This document shows, one piece after another, positions 52,074 through 60,755 of a DNA stretch of 64,000 bases. Position 1 is the stretch's first letter; each line of letters begins with the position of its first letter. The DNA lies in contig JASEFH010000002.1 of NCBI GenBank assembly GCA_030019205.1, forward strand, positions 124,001 through 188,000. Reading direction: 5' to 3'. Below the pieces are notes generated by a model. It saw only the letters and a program-made list of their open reading frames with translations. It did not search any database and was not told where the DNA came from. Source of the stretch: Methanomicrobiales archaeon (GTDB lineage Archaea > Halobacteriota > Methanomicrobia > Methanomicrobiales > JACTUA01). Made by a program: the position numbers and the translations under genes.

Positions 52074-54053
52074 ATGGTCCGTGCACGGGACTACAAGCCG
52101 ATCTCGGCATACGGGGCGATCGGGAACATGCGCACTGCTGCCCTCGTCGGGCGGGACGGCTCCATCGACTGGTGCTGCCTCCCCCGCTTCGACAGCCCGA
52201 GCGTCTTTGCCGCGCTCCTGGATGCGCAACGGGGCGGACGGTTCCGCGTCTCGGCGGAGGCAGCCGGCATGGGCGAGCAGCAGTACGTCGATGGGACGAA
52301 CGTGCTGAAAACGAGGTTCAGCGGCCCGGAAGGAGTTCTGGCGGTGACCGACCTGATGCCGCTCGCCGGCGATCTGCGTCAGCCCGGCACGTCCAGCACC
52401 CGCCCGGAGATCCACCGCATCCTGGAGTGCGAGGACGGTGAGGTGCTCGTGGACGTGGAGTGGTCCCCTCGGTTCGACTACGGCCGCATTCTCCCCCGCA
52501 TCCGAACGGCAGGGAGAGGCTGGTTCGCCTCCGGGGGCAACCAGGGATTATCGCTCTCGCCGCTGGAGGAGGGCAGGCTCCGGGACGAAGGCCGCGGTTA
52601 TATCCTGCGTGCGCGGTTTCGGATGGAGAGTGGGGATAGACGCGCTCTCGTTGTCCGCTGGAACACGGAGGAGACCGAATACACCCTCCGGGAGGCGGAC
52701 GAGACCCTGCAGCAGACCGCCGCGGCCTGGCGGGCATGGGCATTCACGACGAGCGATGCGGCTGGCTGGGCCGGGAGCTATCATCCCCTCCTCCTCCGCT
52801 CCAAACTGGTACTCAAACTGCTCGATCACGCAGAATCGGGTGCCATCGTGGCCGCGCCGACAACCTCCCTGCCGGAGGCGATCGGGGGACGGAAGAACTG
52901 GGACTACCGCTACGCCTGGATCCGGGACGCCTCGCTGACGGCACAGGCCCTCATCCCGCTCGGGCACGGGGAGGAGGCGGTGTCGTTCCTGGCCTGGATG
53001 GAGGAGGTCGAAAGGCTGCACGCGGATGCGGCGCTCTTTCCCCAGCCGCTGTATGCCGTCGACGGGCAGGAGGCTCCGGAACAGGTCGAGCTGCCCCACC
53101 TCGAGGGCTACCGCGGTTCGAGGCCGGTGCGCATCGGCGGGGTATCCCGGGGTCAGCTTCAGCTGGATGTCTTCTTCTACCTCCTGGATGCCGCCCTCGC
53201 ACTCTCCCGAATGGGCCGCCCGCACGGTCCGGACACCATGGGTTTCCTCCAGAGGATGGCGAACCGCATCGGCGACCTCTGGAGAGAGCCGGACCATGGG
53301 ATCTGGGAGTGCAGGGGCAGGCCACGCCACTTCGTGCACTCCAAGGTCATGGCATGGGCGGGCCTCGACAGGGCAATTGCCCTTTTCGAACTGACCGGGG
53401 CGGAGGGAGACGCGGATCGGTGGAGGCGGGAGCGGGAGAACGTGCGGAGGGATGTCCTGGCGAACGGCTACGACGAGGAACTGGGATCATTCGTCCTCTA
53501 CTACGGATCGAAGGGCCTCGACGCCGCCAACCTCCGCATTCCCATCCTCGGGTTTCTCCCTGCAAAGGACTGCCGGGTGCAGGGGACGATCGGGAGGACC
53601 CTGGAGAGGCTCACCCGGAACGGGTTCGTACATCGCTACTGCACCGATGCGGGTCTTCCGAAGGGGAATGGCAGCATGCACGAAGGTGCATTCGTCCTCT
53701 GCACCTTCTGGCTGGCGGATGCGCTCTTGCTCTCGGGGCGGCTTCGGGAGGCCCGGGGCATACTGGAGAACGTCGCCCGATCGGCAAACCACGTCGGCCT
53801 CTTCGGCGAGATGGTAGACCCGGCCGATCGAAGCATCCTTGGCAACTTTCCCCAGGGATTCAGCCATCTCGGTCTGATCACCTGTCTCCTGTATCTTGCC
53901 TGCGCCGAGGGGAGGGAGATTCAGGGGTTTGCTCCGGCGCACCGGCTGCGTCGGGAGCGGCCAGGAGTGGCAGCAACCCGTCGGGTGCCGGAGGGCAATC
54001 CGTCCGATCAGCCTCCATCCGCACGGAAGAGCCGGCGGAACGGGCGTGCCTGA
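52074..54053 (+). CDS. Glycoside hydrolase family 15 protein, copy 1
   Basis: The 659-residue protein has an N-terminal beta domain (GRDGSIDWCCLPRFDSPSVF, residues about 25-45) and a GH15 (alpha/alpha)6 barrel with RKNWDYRYAWIRDASLTAQA. The candidate catalytic acids are in EPDHGIWECRGRPRHFVHSK and in GLFGEMVDP. GH15 enzymes release glucose from starch-like polymers or split trehalose. The copy has a 35-residue basic C-terminal tail and lacks the YGE of the other copy. Substrate is unknown. No signal peptide, so it is cytoplasmic. Confidence 0.9.
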   Translation: MVRARDYKPISAYGAIGNMRTAALVGRDGSIDWCCLPRFDSPSVFAALLDAQRGGRFRVSAEAAGMGEQQYVDGTNVLKTRFSGPEGVLAVTDLMPLAGDLRQPGTSSTRPEIHRILECEDGEVLVDVEWSPRFDYGRILPRIRTAGRGWFASGGNQGLSLSPLEEGRLRDEGRGYILRARFRMESGDRRALVVRWNTEETEYTLREADETLQQTAAAWRAWAFTTSDAAGWAGSYHPLLLRSKLVLKLLDHAESGAIVAAPTTSLPEAIGGRKNWDYRYAWIRDASLTAQALIPLGHGEEAVSFLAWMEEVERLHADAALFPQPLYAVDGQEAPEQVELPHLEGYRGSRPVRIGGVSRGQLQLDVFFYLLDAALALSRMGRPHGPDTMGFLQRMANRIGDLWREPDHGIWECRGRPRHFVHSKVMAWAGLDRAIALFELTGAEGDADRWRRERENVRRDVLANGYDEELGSFVLYYGSKGLDAANLRIPILGFLPAKDCRVQGTIGRTLERLTRNGFVHRYCTDAGLPKGNGSMHEGAFVLCTFWLADALLLSGRLREARGILENVARSANHVGLFGEMVDPADRSILGNFPQGFSHLGLITCLLYLACAEGREIQGFAPAHRLRRERPGVAATRRVPEGNPSDQPPSARKSRRNGRA

Positions 54054-54209
54054 AGGGTCGCGCATTCGCGCGGCAGCCGCGGAATACCGTGCATACCTGC
54101 GGCGAATCCCAAAATGGCGGAGCTGCCGGTCCCGCCCTCACCCCCACTCCCCAAGGCTTGAGGTGCCGGCTCGGGGCGATCGCCGGCACATCCGGATCGC
54201 ACGGGAGAG

Positions 54210-54268
54210 AAACATTATTATGCGTTCTCTCTATGGAGTCCTGCCGTAGCGTTTGAATGCACGGAGGA
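54210..54268 (+). promoter_or_regulatory. Promoter and ribosome-binding site of the second LLM-GH15 module
   Basis: AACATTATTATGCG at 54210-54223 is a TATA candidate, and GGAGG at 54264-54268 precedes ATG 54276. The second module therefore has its own promoter. Confidence 0.5.
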
Positions 54269-54275
54269 GGACAGG

Positions 54276-55283
54276 ATGGACAGGCTTGAAATTGGCTATC
54301 ACGCCTCTCACGAGCAGTTTTCTCCAAGTTCCCTGCTGGAGCTGGTGCAGCTGGCAGAGGCTGCCGGTTTCCAGGCGGTAACCTCGTCCGACCACTTCTA
54401 CCCCTGGAGCGAGAGCCAGGGGCAGAGCGGGTATGCCTGGTCCTGGCTCGGGGCGGCGATGCAGGCGACGGCGATCCCCTTCGGGGTGGTGACGGCGCCG
54501 GGATACCGCTACCACCCGGCCATCGTGGCGCAGGGAGCTGCAACGCTCGCGGAGATGTTCCCCGATCGGTTCTGGCTCGCCCTCGGGAGCGGCCAGCTGA
54601 TGAACGAGGGGATCACCGGCACCCGATGGCCTCCCAAAGCGGAGAGGAACGAGCGGCTGCTGGAGTGTGCGGAGATCATCCGCAGGCTGTGGGCCGGAGA
54701 GACGGTCACGCACCACGGCCTTGTCAGCGTCGAGTTGGCACGGCTCTATACCCGACCGGAGACGCCGCCGCTGCTGTTCGGCGCGGCGATCACCCCGCAG
54801 ACGGCGGAGTGGGTGGGGGGCTGGGCGGACGGGCTGATCACCACCAGTCGTCCTCCGGAGGATCTGAAAGAGGTGGTAGACGCGTTCCGCCGGGGCGGCG
54901 GCGGCGGGAAGCCGATGTACCTGAAGGTGGACGTCTCCTATGCAGCGGACGAGGCGGATGCCCTCCGCGGGGCATGGGAGCAGTGGCGTTACAACGCCTT
55001 CCCGAGCTCGGTGAACACCGGCATCCGCCTGCCGGAGATGTTCGATGCGGCGTCCCGGTTCGTCCGACCGGAGGACATGCGCGAGAGCGTGCGCATCTCT
55101 TCGGATCCGGAGCAGCACATCGCGTGGCTGCGGGAAGATGCGAGGCTCGGGTTCGAGCGGCTCTTCATCCACAACGTGAACACCGGGCAGAGGGAGTTCG
55201 TCGAGTTCTACGGCTCGGAAGTCCTTCCCGCCCTGATCGGCAAGGAGGCTTCGCATGCCGCCGCAGTATCAACCGATCGCTGA
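54276..55283 (+). CDS. LLM-class flavin-dependent oxidoreductase, copy 2
   Basis: The 335-residue paralogue of the gene at 51090 keeps the motifs EIGYHASHEQFSPSSLLELV, TSSDHFYPWSESQGQSGYAW, VVTAPGYRYHPAIVAQGAAT and MFPDRFWLALGSGQLMNEGI. It has the same length and the same following gene. It overlaps GH15 copy 2 by 29 bp, so the two are translationally coupled. Cofactor is unknown (F420 or FMN); the methanogen background makes F420 possible. Confidence 0.88.
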   Translation: MDRLEIGYHASHEQFSPSSLLELVQLAEAAGFQAVTSSDHFYPWSESQGQSGYAWSWLGAAMQATAIPFGVVTAPGYRYHPAIVAQGAATLAEMFPDRFWLALGSGQLMNEGITGTRWPPKAERNERLLECAEIIRRLWAGETVTHHGLVSVELARLYTRPETPPLLFGAAITPQTAEWVGGWADGLITTSRPPEDLKEVVDAFRRGGGGGKPMYLKVDVSYAADEADALRGAWEQWRYNAFPSSVNTGIRLPEMFDAASRFVRPEDMRESVRISSDPEQHIAWLREDARLGFERLFIHNVNTGQREFVEFYGSEVLPALIGKEASHAAAVSTDR

Positions 55284-57216
55284 TTATGCCGCTATCGGGA
55301 ACCTCCGCACCGTCGCGCTGGTGAGCCGGTACGGTTCGATCGACTGGTGCTGTTTCCCCCACCTGGACCGCCCCAGCGTATTCGCGGCCATCCTCGACGC
55401 CAACCGCGGCGGTCGGTTTCGAATCGGAGCCGCCGGAGCCGATAGGGGGGAGCAGCGCTATCTCGGCGACACGAATGTGCTGGAGACCCGCATTCAGACG
55501 GGTACAGGTCTGCTCACGCTGACCGACTTCATGCCGCTCCGGGGGCGCATCCACGGTACCGGGAACTCGCACGGGGGCGAACGCTCCATCGCCCCCTCGG
55601 AGATCCACCGCATCCTCGAGTGTTCCCAAGGAGCGGTCACGGTGGAGGTCGAGTGGTCCCCGCGGTTCGATTACGCCCGGGCCCCGACACGGATCGAGCC
55701 TGCCGGGGAGGGATGGGTGGCGGCGAGCGATGCGGGGATCCTGGCCCTCGGGGGAGCTGTTGATGCGGTTGTCTCGGACGGGGAATTCGGGCCCTTCCTT
55801 CAGGCGCGGTTCCCGATGCACGACGGCGAGAGGCGGGTGCTGGTCACGCGCTGGGGCACGCGGGACGTTTCGTTCGACCCGGTATCGTCCGTGGATCTGC
55901 TGCAGCGGACCGCCGCGGCCTGGAAGAACTGGGCGCACCAGGAAGGTGCGCTGCACTCGGAGGCATGGGCCGGCGGCTGGCTCCCGATGCTCATCCGCTC
56001 GGAGCTCGCCCTCAAGCTCCTGACGCACGCCGAGAGCGGGGCCATCGCCGCCGCCCCGACCACGTCTCTGCCGGAAGGCATCGGCGGGGTGCGGAACTGG
56101 GATTACCGCTACGCCTGGATCCGGGATGCCTCGCTGACGGCGCAGGCGTTCATCGCCCTCGGTCACCGCGAAGAGGCGATCGAGTTCTTGAACTGGATCG
56201 TGCGGGTCTCCGAGCAGCACTTCGAGCAGGGGGAGGCGCTGCAGATCATGTACGGCGTCCACGGGGAGGCTGATCTGGACGAGCTGGAGCTGGATCACCT
56301 TGACGGCTACCGGGGTTCCAGGCCGGTGCGGATCGGGAATGGGGCGGCAAAACAGAATCAGCACGAGGTGTACGGGGAACTGCTCGTTACGGGCTATGAA
56401 CTCCTCCGGCGGGGGGAGACGCTAAATCCTGAGATCCTGACCTTCCTCGGCTGGATCGCCGACCACGTGTGCGCCGTCTGGAAAGAGCCGGACCATGGGA
56501 TCTGGGAGGTCCGCGGCGAACCGCGCCACTACGTCTATTCCAAGCTGATGAGCTGGGTCGCCCTCGACTACGCCGTGCATCTCGCCGAACGATTCGGGCT
56601 GCAGGGGGATGTCGGGCGGTGGAGGCGGAACCGGGATGCGATCCGTGACGACATCCTCGAGAAGGGCTACGATCCCGACCTGCGGTCGTTTGTCATGGCC
56701 TACGGTTCAAAAGAACTCGACGCTGCCAACCTGCGGATGCCGATGTTCGAGTTCCTCCCCTTCGAAGACGAACGCGTGCGGGGGACGGTCGATGCGACGA
56801 TGGAGCACCTGATGGAGAACGGGCTGTTGTACCGCCATAACGCAGAGGACGATCTCCCGGGAGAGGAGGGGACGTTCGCGCTCTGCACCCTGTGGCTCGT
56901 GGATGTGCTGGCGCTCTCCGGGAGGCATGCAGAGGCGCTGGAGATCTACGAGAACATGCTCGGGCATGCGAATCACGCGGGGCTCTTTGCAGAACAGATC
57001 GATGCTGAAACGGGAGAGTTCCTCGGCAACTTCCCCCAGGCCTTCACGCACATCGGCATCATCAACAGCGCCCTCTACCTCGCCTATGCCGGGGGGAGGG
57101 ATGTTCCAGGGCACGCCCCCATCGGCACTCCCGATCACCGAAGAACGCTGGGCCGCGCCCATGCGGCTTACCATCAGGCTGCAGTAGAGACTTCGGCCGA
57201 CGGGAGACAGAGGTAG
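55255..57216 (+). CDS. Glycoside hydrolase family 15 protein, copy 2
   Basis: The 653-residue GH15 protein is paralogous to the gene at 52074. It has SRYGSIDWCCFPHLDRPSVF, VRNWDYRYAWIRDASLTAQA, QIMYGVHGEADLDELELDHL, GYRGSRPVRIGNGAAKQNQH, EPDHGIWEVRGEPRHYVYSK and GLFAEQIDAETGEFLGNFPQ. It is closer to the family consensus than copy 1 and both catalytic carboxylates are in place. It probably acts on an alpha-glucan or trehalose in the cytoplasm. It is followed 1 nt later by the Nramp-like gene. Confidence 0.92.
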   Translation: MPPQYQPIADYAAIGNLRTVALVSRYGSIDWCCFPHLDRPSVFAAILDANRGGRFRIGAAGADRGEQRYLGDTNVLETRIQTGTGLLTLTDFMPLRGRIHGTGNSHGGERSIAPSEIHRILECSQGAVTVEVEWSPRFDYARAPTRIEPAGEGWVAASDAGILALGGAVDAVVSDGEFGPFLQARFPMHDGERRVLVTRWGTRDVSFDPVSSVDLLQRTAAAWKNWAHQEGALHSEAWAGGWLPMLIRSELALKLLTHAESGAIAAAPTTSLPEGIGGVRNWDYRYAWIRDASLTAQAFIALGHREEAIEFLNWIVRVSEQHFEQGEALQIMYGVHGEADLDELELDHLDGYRGSRPVRIGNGAAKQNQHEVYGELLVTGYELLRRGETLNPEILTFLGWIADHVCAVWKEPDHGIWEVRGEPRHYVYSKLMSWVALDYAVHLAERFGLQGDVGRWRRNRDAIRDDILEKGYDPDLRSFVMAYGSKELDAANLRMPMFEFLPFEDERVRGTVDATMEHLMENGLLYRHNAEDDLPGEEGTFALCTLWLVDVLALSGRHAEALEIYENMLGHANHAGLFAEQIDAETGEFLGNFPQAFTHIGIINSALYLAYAGGRDVPGHAPIGTPDHRRTLGRAHAAYHQAAVETSADGRQR

Positions 57217-57217
57217 A

Positions 57218-58642
57218 ATGCCTGGAGCACCAGGGCCTCCAGGGGAGAGAGAGATCGCGGCACCCCCTCCACGGGGGTGGGAACTCCTGCAGTGGGTGGG
57301 GCCGGGGATCATCTGGATGATCTCTGCCATCGCGACGGGAGAACTCCTGTTCACGCCGAGGATCGCCTCGCTCTATGGTTACACAGTGCTCTGGACCCTG
57401 ATCCTGGCGATCTTCCTCAAGGCGCTTCTGGCCCGCGAGATCGGGAGATATGCGGTGGTCACGGGAGGTTCTCTCCTCCAGGGTATCCGGAAGCTGCCGG
57501 GACCTGTCAACTGGGGAGTATGGCTGATCGTCCTGCCGCAGCTCTTCGTCGCCGTCACCACGATCGTCGGCATGGCCGGTGCGGCGAGTTCGGCGATCAT
57601 CCTCGCGGTGCCCGGCGGCTTCACCTTCTGGGCGATCGTGTCCCTGCTGATCTCCATCGCCCTGGTATTCTTCGGGAGGTACCGGGGCGTGGAGCGGGCC
57701 TCCATCGGGATGGCGCTCGTCATCATCGTGGCTCTGGTTATCACCGCCGGGGTTGTATTCACGGGGGCGGCCCCCCTGGCAGCGGGGCTGGTGCCGGCGC
57801 TTCCCCCGGATGTCGACTTCACCGAGGTCCTCCCCTGGATCGGGTTCATGATGTCCGGCGCCGCCGGCCTGATCTGGTACTCCTACTGGCTCACGGCCCG
57901 GGGATACGGTGCTGCGCATTACACCATCGGCAGCCGGAGAGGGACCCTGGAAGAGCCCGAGGAGGCGGTGCCGGTCATCGAGGAGGGCGAGAGCGTCGAC
58001 ATCTCCGCTCTTCCCCGCGAACAGCAGCAGCGCCTCAGGGGGTGGATCCGGATCATGACCGTCTCGACCACCATCGCGTCATCGATTGTCCTCGTTCTCC
58101 TCATCTCCCTGCTGATCCTGGGAGCCGAGCTGCTCCGTCCGCAGGGTCTCCTTCCCCAGGGGCCGGAGGTGACGGCGGTTCTCTCGGTGCTCCTCGGGGA
58201 TGTCTGGGGACCGGCAGGAGCGTGGCTGATGATCCTCGCCGCATTCTTCGCGTTCTGGAGCACGCTCGTTGCAAACCTGGACGGCTGGACGCGGATGCTC
58301 GGGCAGGGATCGATCTTCATCGCCCGCCAGTACCGGGCGGCGGGAAGATGGGTCTCGATGGGATTCTACCGCTGCGTTTACCTGTTCGGTCTCATGGGGG
58401 CGATTCCCATCGTCCTGATCTTCTTCATACCGGAGCCGGTGACGTTCCTGATCATGGCCGGCATCGTCGAAGCCATCCACATACCCGTGGTCGCGTTCGC
58501 GACTCTATACCTCAACTGGAGCACCCTCCCCGAGGAGTTCCGGCCCTCAGCGCCGGTCGCACTCCTCACTCTCGTCGTGGGGATCTTCTTCTCGGGCTTT
58601 GCCCTGTACTACTTCTCTGTCGAGTCGGCGGCACTGCTGTAA
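57218..58642 (+). CDS. Nramp-family-related membrane transporter
   Basis: The 474-residue protein has about eleven helices. WVGPGIIWMISAIATGELLF in helix 1 and GFMMSGAAGLIWYSYWLTAR in helix 6 lie where Nramp metal transporters have the DPGN and MPH motifs; those residues are missing, so ordinary divalent-metal binding is doubtful. Similar divergent Nramp-related proteins include magnesium and aluminium transporters. A soluble insert (about residues 245-275) separates helices. It starts 1 nt after GH15 copy 2 and may be cotranscribed with it. Confidence 0.8.
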   Translation: MPGAPGPPGEREIAAPPPRGWELLQWVGPGIIWMISAIATGELLFTPRIASLYGYTVLWTLILAIFLKALLAREIGRYAVVTGGSLLQGIRKLPGPVNWGVWLIVLPQLFVAVTTIVGMAGAASSAIILAVPGGFTFWAIVSLLISIALVFFGRYRGVERASIGMALVIIVALVITAGVVFTGAAPLAAGLVPALPPDVDFTEVLPWIGFMMSGAAGLIWYSYWLTARGYGAAHYTIGSRRGTLEEPEEAVPVIEEGESVDISALPREQQQRLRGWIRIMTVSTTIASSIVLVLLISLLILGAELLRPQGLLPQGPEVTAVLSVLLGDVWGPAGAWLMILAAFFAFWSTLVANLDGWTRMLGQGSIFIARQYRAAGRWVSMGFYRCVYLFGLMGAIPIVLIFFIPEPVTFLIMAGIVEAIHIPVVAFATLYLNWSTLPEEFRPSAPVALLTLVVGIFFSGFALYYFSVESAALL

Positions 58643-58795
58643 CGGGCAGGCCCGACGGTGGCGGGGTCGCCGCTGGTTCGAGCGGATCGTCTGCCGCCCG
58701 TCTCCGGGAAACGCCGCATCGGTAAGCGGGCGCCAGAATACCAGGAGCCTTACGGAATGGTTATTTATACGAACAGACCCAGGTGCTGGAGAGAG

Positions 58796-60091
58796 ATGGC
58801 CCGGGAGAGATGGTCGAGCGGAATCGGATTCATCCTCGCCAGCATCGGCTCTGCCGTGGGGATAGGGAACATCTGGAGGTTCCCCTACATCGTGGGGACG
58901 AACGGCGGCGGGGCGTTCCTGGTCCCCTACCTGATCTCCGTCTTCCTCTTCGGCCTGCCCCTCATGCTGCTCGAGTTCGCCGTCGGGCGAAACCTGCAGA
59001 CCTCGGTCGGCCCGGCCTTCCGGGCCATCAGGAGGAGGTTCTTCCCCGCGGGCATCGCCATCATCGCCATCCTCGGCCTGATCCTGAGTTACTACCTGGT
59101 GATCACCAGCTGGGTCCTTGCCTACGCGCTCTTCTTTCTGATCCAGCGGCCGGTGGACTTCGGTGACTTCACCGCCTCCTACTACCCCCTCGTCTTCTTC
59201 CTGGCTTCCGCCCTTGTCGTGTTTGCCACGGTGCGGTCCGGGGTCCAGGAGGGGATCGAGCGGATCTCGCGGTTCATCATCCCGCTCCTCTTCCTGCTCC
59301 TCCTGCTCCTCGTCGCCTTCTCCCTCGCCCAGCCGGGCGCTCCCGCAGGCATATCGTTCTACCTCACGCCGGATCTCGCATACCTCTCCGATCCGCTCGT
59401 CTGGGCGGCCGCCTTCGGGCAGGCGTTCTTCTCCCTCTCCGTGGGGATGGGCATCCTGCTCACCTACGGGAGCTACCTGGAGCGGGAGAACCTGTTCCGG
59501 AGTGCAACGATCATCGTTGTCGCCGATATCCTGATCGCGATCCTGGCGGGGCTCATGATCTTTCCCCTGGTCTTCACCTACAACCTGGATCCGGCCGCCG
59601 GGGTGAACCTGGCGTTCGTCACCCTGCCCGCGGTCTTCGGGGAGATCCAGTTCGGAGCGCTTCTCGGGGCGCTCTTCTTCTTGATGCTCTTCCTTGCTGC
59701 ACTCACTTCCGCGGTCTCCATGCTCGAGGTTCCGGTGGCAACTGTCATCGACTCGTACGGGATGCCCCGAAAGAAGGCGACCCTTCTTGTCTGCGCCATC
59801 ATCCTCCTGCTCGGGCTCCCGTCCGCCCTCAGTTACACGGCCCTGCGGCTGGAACTCTTCGGGGTTCCCTTCCTGGACATCTCCGACTACGCCTTCGGGA
59901 CGCTCGGGCTCATCGTCGCAGGGCTGATCGTGAGCATCGTCGCGGGCTGGTTCTTCGAGCCGGCGCGGCTTTTCGAGGAGCTGGGGGGGAGCGCGAGCCT
60001 GCAGCGGGTTTACCTGATCCTGGTCCGCTACTGCATTCCGTCCGTTCTGCTCGTCACCCTGATCGCCAGGCTCTCCGGGATCACTGCGTAA
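58796..60091 (+). CDS. Sodium:neurotransmitter symporter family (SNF) transporter
   Basis: The 431-residue protein has eleven or twelve helices with the SNF/NSS signature SAVGIGNIWRFPYIVGTNGG in helix 1 and NGGGAFLVPYLISVFLFGLP next to it. Helix 6 has AFGQAFFSLSVGMGILLTYG. Prokaryotic members are sodium-coupled amino-acid importers. ATG 58796 follows a TATA word (TTATTTATAC, 58764-58773) by about 25 nt, so it has its own promoter despite following the Nramp-like gene. Confidence 0.92.
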   Translation: MARERWSSGIGFILASIGSAVGIGNIWRFPYIVGTNGGGAFLVPYLISVFLFGLPLMLLEFAVGRNLQTSVGPAFRAIRRRFFPAGIAIIAILGLILSYYLVITSWVLAYALFFLIQRPVDFGDFTASYYPLVFFLASALVVFATVRSGVQEGIERISRFIIPLLFLLLLLLVAFSLAQPGAPAGISFYLTPDLAYLSDPLVWAAAFGQAFFSLSVGMGILLTYGSYLERENLFRSATIIVVADILIAILAGLMIFPLVFTYNLDPAAGVNLAFVTLPAVFGEIQFGALLGALFFLMLFLAALTSAVSMLEVPVATVIDSYGMPRKKATLLVCAIILLLGLPSALSYTALRLELFGVPFLDISDYAFGTLGLIVAGLIVSIVAGWFFEPARLFEELGGSASLQRVYLILVRYCIPSVLLVTLIARLSGITA

Positions 60092-60755
60092 TTGCGCGAA
60101 GGATAATGGCCGTTGAATCGCTCCATGCGGCCAGCGCTGTTGAAGGATTGGCAAAAAGGAGAGATGGGAGAAGCCCGCCTATATCCGCGGAGATGGGGAA
60201 ATACAATCATCGGATGCTGGATTCCCCAAAGGATCATCATAAGCGGTTCGAGCCGGGTTGAAGTGTAGAGGCCAGCCATTCCCTCTTCAAAAAATGGTTC
60301 TATCGCACTTGAGGAGGGAGGGGGGCCAGAGGGGGAGGGGGCGCGCCCCCTCCCCATCCCCCGCTGGTACGATACCCGGGATGGTCTGTCCGATACCCCT
60401 TCCTGCGATGGCCTTGATGGCATGGAGCCGCAGGTTCAGTGTGCCAGGAGGGTTGAGCGGGCCTCAGGCCCCGTTCCACGGGCGGCGTACGAACTCGCCT
60501 GCGTCTTGAGGGCCTGCCATATCGTGGCGTAGTATGCCAGACCAGCCTTCCGGAGAGGCTCTATCCATGGTATGCCATGCACCCCATCGGGGGAGAGGGT
60601 GCGATGCGCGGGACGAGAGGCGAAGTCGAACCGTCACCCCACGATATGAGGCATCTTTGAGAGAAGACGCCGGACGGCCCTTCTGCCGAACTGGCTCCCC
60701 ACCAATGTAGCCCGTGCCATCCAGAGCCGATGCCAGGATCGCCCGGCGGCCCTCT
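60092..60755. other. Intergenic region with a repeat copy
   Basis: No supported gene in about 660 bases. It contains the clearest copy of the dispersed repeat (60301-60360). The rest looks like decayed sequence. Confidence 0.5.
60301..60360 (+). repeat. Dispersed intergenic repeat, copy 5, with a 24-bp perfect palindrome
   Basis: TCTATCGCACTTGAGGAGGG leads into the palindrome at 60332-60355, whose half is GGGGAGGGGGCG. GCTGGTACGATACCC follows to the right, possibly the opposite terminus. Confidence 0.65.

Noticed and set aside
58547-60154. A 535-codon open frame on the minus strand opposite the SNF symporter
   Set aside because: Low-complexity charged translation with no domain; it mirrors the codon pattern of the plus-strand transporter.
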